Shown here one piece after another: positions 43,125-51,302 of a stretch of DNA of 64,000 bases. A program made the position numbers and the translations under genes. The stretch is from contig NZ_AUCZ01000014.1 in the NCBI RefSeq assembly GCF_000430025.1, positions 1 to 64,000 of the forward strand. Reading direction: 5' to 3'. This stretch comes from Flavobacterium suncheonense GH29-5 = DSM 17707 (GTDB lineage Bacteria > Bacteroidota > Bacteroidia > Flavobacteriales > Flavobacteriaceae). Every line of letters starts with the position of its first letter. The first letter of the stretch is position 1. The notes under the pieces were generated by a model. The model was not told the DNA's origin. It was given only the letters and a program-made list of their open reading frames with translations, and did not search any database.

Positions 43125-44072
43125 TTAATTTTTCATAAACTTGGAAGTGGCTTTTCCTTCATTTGTGACAACTTCAACAAAATACATTCCGGCGTTCAAA
43201 TCTGCCACATTTACCTGGGCATCGGTCATCCCGTTTACAGTTGTATTTTTCACCACACGTCCGTTCAAATCTAAAACCTGAACCGTTTCGATTGCAGTAT
43301 TTGATTTTGAAGAAAGGTTCAACACATTGTTGGCTGGATTAGGATACAGCGTGAAATTCTTTGCAAAAAAATCTTGCGTGCTTAGCGTTCTGTCTACCGA
43401 GAAAGTATCAATACCAATAATGTCAGAATTTGCACCTGCAGGCCCTCCGTTAGTAACAAAATATCTAAATGCAAATTTTACATCGGTTGGTGTAGGAACT
43501 CCGGAAACCGTGTATGTATATTGTGTCCAGACTTTAGGATAAATAAAACCTCCAGCCAAAGTAGGATTAATTGTTAATGCTACAGTTGTGAAACTTCCCA
43601 CATCAGAAGCGCCTGTTGAAGGTACAACGGTCGATGCGGCAGTACTCATCCTTAACTCTAATCGATCCGGATAATCTGTTGTTCCGCTTGTTCCTTTTCT
43701 GGACCAAAAAGTTACAACATCACCATCAACAACATTAATAGACGGGGTAATAAGCCAATTACTGATAGTTCCAGATCCAGTTGTTGATGAAGTTCCTGTA
43801 CTGGTATAATTCACTAAGGCTAAAGAGTTAAATCCTCCTGATTGCCCAGCAGAAGAGGTTCCACCAAATGGAGTAGTGCTTGTAGCCGAAGCATACGAAG
43901 CAATTGACCAAGTTGGAGCTCCTGCGTAAATCGGCGTACTTTGATTGGTTACTTGCCAACCTGCAGCAAGCATGTTTGCAGTAGTTCCGTCAAATCCGAA
44001 ACTAAACAAGTTCTGACCGTTAGCAACGGTAAAAGCAAATCCTAAGCTAAAAAAAAGTAGTTTTCTAATCAT
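43125..44072 (-). CDS. T9SS-secreted choice-of-anchor J protein
   Basis: 315 residues from the ATG at 44072. Signal peptide (ending VANGQ), a choice-of-anchor J-type beta-sandwich (about 25-225: FGFDGTTANMLAAGWQV, ISNWLITPSINVVDGDVVTF, FRYFVTNGG) and a C-terminal type IX sorting domain (about 240-315: FTLYPNPANNVLNL, VQVLDLNGRVVK, LNAGMYFVEVV). Secreted or surface-attached; binding partner unknown. Monocistronic, with a terminator after it and a -7 box TACATTTG at 44104-44097. Confidence 0.82.
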   Translation of the reverse strand: MIRKLLFFSLGFAFTVANGQNLFSFGFDGTTANMLAAGWQVTNQSTPIYAGAPTWSIASYASATSTTPFGGTSSAGQSGGFNSLALVNYTSTGTSSTTGSGTISNWLITPSINVVDGDVVTFWSRKGTSGTTDYPDRLELRMSTAASTVVPSTGASDVGSFTTVALTINPTLAGGFIYPKVWTQYTYTVSGVPTPTDVKFAFRYFVTNGGPAGANSDIIGIDTFSVDRTLSTQDFFAKNFTLYPNPANNVLNLSSKSNTAIETVQVLDLNGRVVKNTTVNGMTDAQVNVADLNAGMYFVEVVTNEGKATSKFMKN

Positions 44073-44228
44073 ATCATATTTTTTTAAGATTACTTGCAAA
44101 TGTACAAATTATCCAACGACAACACGATTAAATCGATTAAACGCGATATTTTACCGCCCAACTTCCTGTTTCTGTTGAGAATCCTCTATTTCAAAAGTTG
44201 TTTTCACTAAAAAACAATAAGTATGGTT

Positions 44229-44257
44229 TTGAAAATTAAATTTCTTTCATACATTTG
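44229..44257 (+). promoter_or_regulatory. metK promoter
   Basis: TTG (44229-44231), 18-nt spacer and TACATTTG (44250-44257). The predicted start at about 44263 leaves a leader of about 125 nt that contains the riboswitch-like pseudoknot. Confidence 0.72.
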
Positions 44258-44267
44258 CACCTGAAAA

Positions 44268-44322
44268 TCAAGAGGAAAAATTTGAACTGATTGCAACCTC
44301 AATAAAAAATGCTAAAGCAGTA
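44268..44322 (+). promoter_or_regulatory. SAM-II/SAM-V-like riboswitch in the metK leader
   Basis: GAGG (44272-44275) pairs with CCTC (44297-44300) as P1. The loop holds CTG then ATTGCAA directly before the P1 3' strand. Downstream come AATAAAAAAT and GCTAAAG, then CAG (44318-44320), which pairs with CTG (44287-44289) as the pseudoknot. The order ATTGCAA, P1', ATAAA, GCTAAA is that of the SAM-II/SAM-V family as I recall it. CTTTAG at about 44332 could compete with CTAAAG as an expression platform. Class assignment needs a covariance-model search. Confidence 0.68.
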
Positions 44323-44388
44323 AACACTACTCCTTTAGGCAATCCCTGCAATATTTTTTCCTCACTTAAATTTTAAAACAATTTAACT

Positions 44389-45639
44389 ATGGCTTATTTA
44401 TTTACGTCAGAATCAGTGAGCGAAGGACATCCGGACAAAGTAGCGGACCAGATTTCAGATGCATTAATCGATAACTTTTTGGCCTTCGACGCCGATTCCA
44501 AAGTAGCTTGTGAAACGTTGGTAACAACCGGTCAGGTAATTTTGGCAGGGGAAGTAAAATCCAAAACTTATCTTGACGTGCAGCAGATTGCGCGTGATGT
44601 GATCAAAAAAATCGGTTATACGAAAAGTGAATACATGTTCGAGGCCAACTCTTGCGGGGTTTTATCGGCTATTCACGAACAATCTCAGGATATCAACCAG
44701 GGAGTGGACCGCGCCAGCAAAGAAGAACAAGGTGCCGGCGACCAGGGAATGATGTTCGGTTACGCCACCAACGAAACCGCAGATTATATGCCGTTAGCTT
44801 TGGATTTGTCGCACAAATTATTGCAGGAATTAGCAGCTTTACGCAGAGAAAATTCGGCAATTACGTATTTGCGTCCCGATGCAAAATCTCAAGTAACGTT
44901 AGAATACGACGACAACAACAAACCCGTTCGCATCGATGCTATTGTAATTTCTACACAACACGATGATTTCGCAGCTGAAGCAGAAATGTTGGCTAAAATC
45001 AAGAAAGACATCATTGAGATTTTAATTCCGAGAATTATCGCGAAATACCCTCAGTATGCGCACTTGTTCAACGATAAAATCCAGTACCACATCAACCCGA
45101 CCGGGAAATTCGTAATCGGAGGACCTCACGGTGATACAGGATTAACCGGAAGAAAAATTATCGTGGATACGTACGGTGGTAAAGGCGCTCACGGTGGTGG
45201 TGCGTTTTCAGGAAAAGACCCTTCTAAAGTAGACCGTTCAGCGGCTTATGCAACCCGTCACATCGCTAAAAACTTAGTGGCTGCCGGTATTGCCGATGAA
45301 ATCTTAGTACAGGTTTCCTATGCGATTGGTGTGGCAAAACCGATGGGAATCTACATCAACACCTACGGTACTTCAAAAGTGAATTTAACCGACGGGGAAA
45401 TCGCGAAGAAAGTAGAAGCTATTTTTGACATGCGTCCTTACTTCATCGAACAACGTCTGAAACTGAGAAACCCAATCTACAGCGAAACGGCCGCTTACGG
45501 ACACATGGGACGAAAACCGGAAACCGTAACCAAAACTTTCAAATCGCCAAGCGGAGAAGAAAAAACGGTTACCGTAGAATTGTTTACCTGGGAAAAATTG
45601 GATTATGTAGACCAAGTGAAAGCCGCTTTCGGATTATAA
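44389..45639 (+). CDS. metK: S-adenosylmethionine synthetase
   Basis: Makes SAM from methionine and ATP. 416 residues. ATP and Met-binding motifs [15 protein letters not shown] at about 11-25, [12 protein letters not shown] at about 116-127 and [16 protein letters not shown] at about 270. A complete, normal-length MetK. It is transcribed divergently from the met operon region and has its own riboswitch-like leader. Confidence 0.96.
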   Translation: MAYLFTSESVSEGHPDKVADQISDALIDNFLAFDADSKVACETLVTTGQVILAGEVKSKTYLDVQQIARDVIKKIGYTKSEYMFEANSCGVLSAIHEQSQDINQGVDRASKEEQGAGDQGMMFGYATNETADYMPLALDLSHKLLQELAALRRENSAITYLRPDAKSQVTLEYDDNNKPVRIDAIVISTQHDDFAAEAEMLAKIKKDIIEILIPRIIAKYPQYAHLFNDKIQYHINPTGKFVIGGPHGDTGLTGRKIIVDTYGGKGAHGGGAFSGKDPSKVDRSAAYATRHIAKNLVAAGIADEILVQVSYAIGVAKPMGIYINTYGTSKVNLTDGEIAKKVEAIFDMRPYFIEQRLKLRNPIYSETAAYGHMGRKPETVTKTFKSPSGEEKTVTVELFTWEKLDYVDQVKAAFGL

Positions 45640-45654
45640 TTTTCACAGAACGCA

Positions 45655-45692
45655 ATAAAAAAAGCCTGACTTTAACGAGTCAGGCTTTTGTT
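45655..45692. terminator. Bidirectional intrinsic terminator
   Basis: AAGCCTGAC (45662-45670) and GTCAGGCTT (45679-45687) stem with A and T flanks, between the convergent metK and barrel genes. Confidence 0.87.
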
Positions 45693-48446
45693 TTATAAGG
45701 CGTATTTTAAACTCAAAATCAGATAACGAGGTTGTACGATATAGCTCGAAAAACTGCTGGTGCCGCCCAACTGACTGAAACTGCTGTTGTTTAATGAGCC
45801 GGTGTTCAGTAAATTGGTTCCGGAGAGTTTCCATTCCCATTTACTGTCTTTTTTCTGGTACATTAACGCGGCCGTTAAGAAATCGTATTCGTTGTTTATC
45901 GTTTTAGCTTTGTTTCGGTTGTGATAAAACGTGTATTCCGAAGTAAACGAAAATGCATCCAAAAAGTAATACTCCAACGTTACCGAAGGCGCGTCCACAT
46001 AATAAGTATCACTGCTAAAATCGTTGATCGTAAAATTATACGCCAGTTCGATGTTAGGAATCTTTTTATAATTGGTCGAAAACTTCACATTATAGTTTTG
46101 CGTAAACGATTCCGTGCTTTGGATTTCGGTTGGATTGTTATTCGGATCGGCATCTCCGTCCGGATATACACGAAGGTTGTTGAATTTGCTCCAGTTTAAA
46201 CTGGCTCCTACCGAACCTTTGTAATACCGCAAAAACGAACGCCCGTAATTTCCGCTTCCGGATAACGTTTCATCGGCAAATGCTGTATCCATGTTTACCG
46301 AAGTGGTTTGCTGATTGATTCCGGTTAACAAAGCCTTGCTCTTAATTGCATCCACTTGTTTCGTATAGGTTAGATTGGCAAAAATATTCTCAAAATTGAA
46401 CATGTTGTACTTAAAATAACGTAGGGAATGCACCTGAGAAAGCGAATTTTCAAGAAAACGATTTCCGCTGAACAAGCTGTTATAATTGGAAAACACATAG
46501 CCTTCCGCCAATTTGTTAATATCTGTAAAGTTGTTGGCCATCGTAAAATTATACGTTAGGGTTTCCGACTTTTTCAACTGCCACAATGCATAAAAATCGG
46601 GAAGGAAACGGTTGAAGGAATTTTTGTTGGAATCTCCTAACTGCTCATCCTTCGTCTGATAATTGTGCACGGTAAAACCGGGATTAAACGTAAATTTTCC
46701 GGTGATGAATTTGTAGTGTAACCCTAAAAACACATCGTTGAAAGCGTAATTCACCTCATTGTTATTTTCAGGAGCACTCAGATCATTTTGGGTTCCGTTG
46801 TCCAGAATCTGGAAGATGTGAGAATTGAAATTTTGGTACGAATACGTGTTTCCCAACGTTAGATTAAGATTGCTTTTAGGCGTCAGCATATAGTAATAAT
46901 CAAATTTCCCGTCCATCTTGTTGGTTTTTACAAAACGGTTTTGATTCACATCGTTTCGGGTCTGACCATTATCATATCCGGACAACAGAAACGGCTGAAA
47001 CGCAAGGTTTGCATTGTAAAACGGATCTTCATCCTGATACAAGTGCTGCATTTCAAAGGCAAACACATGCTTGTCATTCAGCGTATAGTAATAATTTAAG
47101 TTCTGATTGAACGAAAACGGATTTTGTTTCTTTTGCGAATACACGTCGTTAAAAACCGATACGGTTCCCAAACCATTGGTTACCTGAGCATTCGACAATA
47201 AAGTTGTCAACTCGTCCTGTTTGGAGAATTTCGCCAAAGCATCATAATCAAAATGTACTTTTTCGGACGGCACATAACTGGAACTCAACTTAAAAAGTCC
47301 TAAGCGACTCTCCTGTCTGGTAGTGCTCGATTCGTCGTTCACGGTGGTGGAACCGTCTTTATCGATACGGGTGGATTGCGAATTGGTCTGCAAATCGGTC
47401 TGACTGCCCATCAGAATTCCAAAACCGCTGATACTCCAGGCTTTCGACGGATTGTAACTGAAATTGGCCGCCCCGAATTTGGTATCGATTTCCTTCGCCT
47501 GATTGTTGCGCAAGCCTAAAATTCCCAAGTCGTTCGACACCACGTTGAAACTGGTTCCGGCGCGACGCATCATGTTTTTAAAACCTCCGGTGAATTTGAA
47601 GTAATCCTGCATCGTTAACGGCAATTCCCCAATATTATTAAGGTTTCCGATAACATTCAGACTGTACTTCGGATTGTAATAAAACAATTTCGGATTGACA
47701 ATGTGCCGGTCTTCCTTATGCCCTACGCCGATTCCTGCGGTCATGTCGCCAAACCAGAAGTTTTTCTTGCCTTCTTTTAATTTGATGTTCAGCGCGACGT
47801 TTTCTTCGTTGTTTTCCAAACCTTTCAGATTGGTCACTTCGTTGTAGTTGCGCAACACCTGGATTTTATCCAAAGCATCGGCGGGAATATTTTTGGTAGC
47901 AAGTTTGGTATCACCGTCAAAGAAATCTTTGCCTTCCACCATAACTTTCTGAACGGTTTTGCCTTCCACCTGAATTTCGCCGTCTTTGTTTACTTCAACG
48001 CCAGGCAGTTTTTTCAATACATCTTCAAGTTTCCGCTCCGTACCATTTCGGAAAGAATCCGAGTTGTAAATAATGGTATCGCCACTGATGGAAACCGGCA
48101 TTTCTTTTACAATTTCGATTTCGCTCAGCATTGTGCCTTCTTTGAGGACGATGTTTTTAACGATTGGCTCGGTTCCGGTTTTGATGGTCGTTTCGTACGG
48201 TTGAAATCCGACGTAGCTCACCTTAATATCGTATGCCGTATTCGGGTTCAGCAAAATCTGAAAACGACCTTTATCATTAGTGATGGAATAACCGTCCATC
48301 GCTTTGGTGGTTTGATTTACCGCCATGATGTTGGCCATTTCCAACGCTAACCCGGTGGTATCTTTGATGGTTCCTTCAAATTTTACGTTTTGGGAAAAAG
48401 CTGTTGCCGTAAAGAAAAACAACAGGGCAAAAAGTTTATTTGTCAT
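45693..48446 (-). CDS. TonB-dependent receptor-like outer-membrane beta-barrel protein
   Basis: 917 residues from the ATG at 48446. Signal peptide, a carboxypeptidase-regulatory-like domain (about 20-105, GTIKDTTGLALEMANIMAVN), a plug-like domain (about 125-215, LEDVLKKLPGVEVNKDGEIQ and KVMVEGKDFFDGD), then a long beta-barrel ending YLILSLKYAL. Belongs to the outer-membrane beta-barrel family (PF14905-like). No TonB box assigned. It is paired with a GLPGLI protein 29 bp upstream, a common Bacteroidota arrangement of unknown substrate. Confidence 0.85.
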   Translation of the reverse strand: MTNKLFALLFFFTATAFSQNVKFEGTIKDTTGLALEMANIMAVNQTTKAMDGYSITNDKGRFQILLNPNTAYDIKVSYVGFQPYETTIKTGTEPIVKNIVLKEGTMLSEIEIVKEMPVSISGDTIIYNSDSFRNGTERKLEDVLKKLPGVEVNKDGEIQVEGKTVQKVMVEGKDFFDGDTKLATKNIPADALDKIQVLRNYNEVTNLKGLENNEENVALNIKLKEGKKNFWFGDMTAGIGVGHKEDRHIVNPKLFYYNPKYSLNVIGNLNNIGELPLTMQDYFKFTGGFKNMMRRAGTSFNVVSNDLGILGLRNNQAKEIDTKFGAANFSYNPSKAWSISGFGILMGSQTDLQTNSQSTRIDKDGSTTVNDESSTTRQESRLGLFKLSSSYVPSEKVHFDYDALAKFSKQDELTTLLSNAQVTNGLGTVSVFNDVYSQKKQNPFSFNQNLNYYYTLNDKHVFAFEMQHLYQDEDPFYNANLAFQPFLLSGYDNGQTRNDVNQNRFVKTNKMDGKFDYYYMLTPKSNLNLTLGNTYSYQNFNSHIFQILDNGTQNDLSAPENNNEVNYAFNDVFLGLHYKFITGKFTFNPGFTVHNYQTKDEQLGDSNKNSFNRFLPDFYALWQLKKSETLTYNFTMANNFTDINKLAEGYVFSNYNSLFSGNRFLENSLSQVHSLRYFKYNMFNFENIFANLTYTKQVDAIKSKALLTGINQQTTSVNMDTAFADETLSGSGNYGRSFLRYYKGSVGASLNWSKFNNLRVYPDGDADPNNNPTEIQSTESFTQNYNVKFSTNYKKIPNIELAYNFTINDFSSDTYYVDAPSVTLEYYFLDAFSFTSEYTFYHNRNKAKTINNEYDFLTAALMYQKKDSKWEWKLSGTNLLNTGSLNNSSFSQLGGTSSFSSYIVQPRYLILSLKYAL

Positions 48447-48475
48447 TTTTAAAAGGTGCTGCAATTGTCAATCGG

Positions 48476-49351
48476 TTATCTGCTCATTCGGATTTGCATT
48501 CCGCCGCGTCCGCCCTGCGATTGGAATTGCTCGCGCATCTCTTCCAGTTTTTTAGTCACAATTTCGTCGTATTCTTTCTGTTTAACCTGTTTGCCGTTTT
48601 TAGGCGCCTTGATTTCCACTTTGTCTTTGGTATTCATCACCAATTTCGAACACATGACAACCGTTTTGCCGTCGTTTACTTCCAAAATCAGTCCCGGTAA
48701 ACCCCAATAGCCTTCAGGTCCTTGGTTAATTGGCACTTCTGGAGTATACCAAGCCGTAATGGTGATTTCTTTCGGCATTTCGTAATCGTCCATGAAATTG
48801 GTTGATGGTTTCTTTTCTTCGCCTTCTTTTTTCTTTTTCTCGCGGTAATTGCGCATGTCGGAAGCGTCTACCGGTTTTACCGCCGTAGCTTTAAAACAGG
48901 TGTAATCGCCAATTTTTTTGGTTTCGTTTTCCAGTTTCCAGTTTAATTTCGGCAGGGAATCCGCCACTAAAAACTCTTTCCCCATAAACTCTTTGTCTAC
49001 GGTAAAGGTTTTTTCTTTTACATTTTTATAGTAGGTTCCGCCGCCGCCCATCATCGAACTCATCATGCGGAAACCGCCTCTGTCCTGGCCCGGAGCATCC
49101 AGTTTTTCTTCTTCTTTGTAAATGGAAGCCGTTTTGTCAAAATTCAAAATGAAGGTTTTCTCAAACATTTTTTTCATACGCTCTTCGATCATTTTTCGCA
49201 TTTCGGGCGTAATGTCTTTGTTGCCGTCCATTCGGGTTTTAAAATCGGCTGTGCTGGTTTTGGATTCATAAACCGCCATCCCTTGGAAATCCTGAGCAAA
49301 AGTTGTAAGCGAGGCAAACAAAGCAAACAATGATATCGACAATTTCTTCAT
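48476..49351 (-). CDS. GLPGLI family exported protein
   Basis: 291 residues with a signal peptide (ending TTFAQ). The diagnostic block YWGLPGLILEVNDG is at about 206-219, preceded by ITAWYTPEVPINQGPEGYWG. The C-terminus is Gln/Arg/Gly-rich. Periplasmic by prediction. GLPGLI proteins usually neighbour TonB-dependent receptor-like barrels, as here; their biochemical role is unknown. Confidence 0.85.
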   Translation of the reverse strand: MKKLSISLFALFASLTTFAQDFQGMAVYESKTSTADFKTRMDGNKDITPEMRKMIEERMKKMFEKTFILNFDKTASIYKEEEKLDAPGQDRGGFRMMSSMMGGGGTYYKNVKEKTFTVDKEFMGKEFLVADSLPKLNWKLENETKKIGDYTCFKATAVKPVDASDMRNYREKKKKEGEEKKPSTNFMDDYEMPKEITITAWYTPEVPINQGPEGYWGLPGLILEVNDGKTVVMCSKLVMNTKDKVEIKAPKNGKQVKQKEYDEIVTKKLEEMREQFQSQGGRGGMQIRMSR

Positions 49352-49461
49352 AATGTTTAAATTAATTTGAGCATATAAGACGATTAAGCATGGTATTTGT
49401 TACATAAATTTCCTGATTAGACTTACAAAATTGTAAAAGGTTTATTTGTAAATTGCCGTCT

Positions 49462-50253
49462 ATGAAATTTTTAACCACGTTGTTTTTTTTATTCGCTGTT
49501 TTTGACGGATTCGGCCAATCGAAATCTGTTAAAGTGCAGTTGCTTTCAACCAAAAAAATCACCGCTGATACTTATGTTGGCAAAGATACTTTTGGCAATC
49601 ATTATACCATAAAAGATCAGGCGTTTCGCAAAGAAACCGCGACTTCCGAAGTCAACTATAAAAACATTGCGCTGGGCAACATTGAAAGTATCGATTTACA
49701 GAATCCGTTACAGATCGTGCTTTTCTACAAACGAATGAACGCCGTGGTTTTGCTGGACAACCAACTGAACGAAACCATAAAAATCAATTTTTCGGAAACC
49801 AATCCGGAGCTTTTTCCGGTATCTGTGAGGCTGTCTTCGCAGAATAAACTTTGGCTGTACGACCAGAATTCACAGAAACTGGGTTTGTACGATTATCTGA
49901 AAAACCATTTTCAGCCGATTACCGTGAATCTCGAATCTCCCATCACCCAATGCCGGTCGGATTACAATTACTTTTACTGGACAAACAGTCAAAACCAGTT
50001 ACTGGCTTCCAACATTTACGGAAAAATCAATCTTCTTGGAACTTTGCCGGAATTTGACCAATTTGAACTGCTGACTTCTAACGAAATTCTGTTAAAAAAA
50101 GGCAACATTTTAAGTCTTTACGACTTGACAACGAAAACTTCGCAAATTGTTCCGTTACCCGAAAAAAGCATCCAAAGTTTTTGCTACAAAGAGCAAATTT
50201 TAGCTATTTTTACGGGCGACGAAATCAGGAATTATAAAATCATTTTACCATAA
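49462..50253 (+). CDS. Exported protein of unknown function, beta-propeller-like
   Basis: 263 residues from the ATG at 49462. Signal peptide (MKFLTTLFFLFAVFDGFGQ), then regularly spaced hydrophobic strands with repeated Leu-x-x-Tyr-Asp elements (LWLYDQNSQKLGLYDYL, ILSLYDLTTK), suggesting a small beta-propeller. No family named. It overlaps the deoxynucleoside kinase start by 1 nt (TAATG), a tight coupling whose reason is unclear. Confidence 0.7.
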   Translation: MKFLTTLFFLFAVFDGFGQSKSVKVQLLSTKKITADTYVGKDTFGNHYTIKDQAFRKETATSEVNYKNIALGNIESIDLQNPLQIVLFYKRMNAVVLLDNQLNETIKINFSETNPELFPVSVRLSSQNKLWLYDQNSQKLGLYDYLKNHFQPITVNLESPITQCRSDYNYFYWTNSQNQLLASNIYGKINLLGTLPEFDQFELLTSNEILLKKGNILSLYDLTTKTSQIVPLPEKSIQSFCYKEQILAIFTGDEIRNYKIILP

Positions 50254-50867
50254 TGCACATAGCAGTAGCAGGAAATATAGGAGCAGGAAAAACTACGTTA
50301 ACACGACTTTTAGCCAAACATTTTAAATGGGAACCGCACTTTGAAGACGTGGTGGACAATCCTTATTTAGATGATTTTTACCATTCGATGGACCGTTGGT
50401 CGTTTAATTTGCAGATTTACTTTTTAAACAGCCGTTTCCGTCAGGTATTGCAGATTCGCGAAAGCGGCAAGAAAATCATTCAGGACCGCACCATTTACGA
50501 AGATGCGCATATTTTCGCGCCCAACTTGCACGCTATGGGACTGATGAGCAATCGCGATTTTGAAAATTATGCGTCGCTGTTTGAATTGATGGAAAATCTG
50601 GTGAGTGCTCCCGATTTAATGATTTACTTACGAAGTTCCATTCCGAATCTGGTAGGACAGATTCACAAACGCGGACGTGAATACGAAAACACTATTTCCA
50701 TTGATTATTTAAGCCGACTGAACGAACGCTACGAAGCCTGGATTCAAACCTACAACAAGGGAAAACTGCTGATTATCGACGTAGACAACATCGACTTTGT
50801 CAACAAACCGGAAGATTTAGGGAATGTCATTAACCGTATCGACGCCGAGATTAACGGTTTATTTTAA
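50253..50867 (+). CDS. Deoxynucleoside kinase (dGK/dAK type)
   Basis: Phosphorylates deoxynucleosides in salvage. 204 residues. P-loop AGNIGAGKTT at 6-15, the RW/YF substrate region, DRTIYEDAHIF at about 81-91 and the lid motif HKRGREYENTI. Specificity (purine or pyrimidine deoxynucleoside) cannot be assigned from sequence. Followed by a terminator. Confidence 0.9.
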   Translation: MHIAVAGNIGAGKTTLTRLLAKHFKWEPHFEDVVDNPYLDDFYHSMDRWSFNLQIYFLNSRFRQVLQIRESGKKIIQDRTIYEDAHIFAPNLHAMGLMSNRDFENYASLFELMENLVSAPDLMIYLRSSIPNLVGQIHKRGREYENTISIDYLSRLNERYEAWIQTYNKGKLLIIDVDNIDFVNKPEDLGNVINRIDAEINGLF

Positions 50868-50873
50868 TCTATA

Positions 50874-50900
50874 CTCCCGATTTTGCATCGGGATTTTTTA
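50874..50900 (+). terminator. Intrinsic terminator after deoxynucleoside kinase
   Basis: CCCGAT (50876-50881), short loop, ATCGGG (50887-50892), then a T run. Confidence 0.85.
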
Positions 50901-50912
50901 TATCTTTAATTT

Positions 50913-51302
50913 ATGACTACTTTCAAAAAACACCTGTGGTTTTGTTACCTTTTGACAATAAGTGTATTGTTCGGAAGTTGTCACGTCTATCAAAAAGTTC
51001 CCGTAACCCTTGAAGAAGCTTCGGTATCCGGCAATCGGGTAAAAATCATTACGGCCGACAACCGGAAACACTACTATAAAAGCATCGAAAAAACCGACAG
51101 TCTTTTTTACGGACTGGAAGAATCCGGTTTGGACCTCATCCGGAAACCGATTCAGAAAGCGGAAATCAAAAAAATTCAGGTCATCGACAAATCCAAATCA
51201 AGATTGGTATCCATTGCGGGAGTTACCGTTTCGGTCGGACTTCTTGTGGGTTTAATCAGCTCAGGAGTTACTACCGGAGCCGGACCGGTTGGCAGTTTTT
51301 AA
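50913..51302 (+). CDS. Small lipoprotein with C-terminal TM segment
   Basis: 129 residues. Lipobox VLFGSC (Cys23), a short charged domain, then a Gly/Val-rich hydrophobic segment (about 99-125, IAGVTVSVGLLVGLISSGV). No family recognised. A -7-like TATCTTTA lies at 50901-50908, only 4 nt before the ATG. It converges with the beta-mannosidase gene and overlaps its end by 4 nt. Confidence 0.68.
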   Translation: MTTFKKHLWFCYLLTISVLFGSCHVYQKVPVTLEEASVSGNRVKIITADNRKHYYKSIEKTDSLFYGLEESGLDLIRKPIQKAEIKKIQVIDKSKSRLVSIAGVTVSVGLLVGLISSGVTTGAGPVGSF

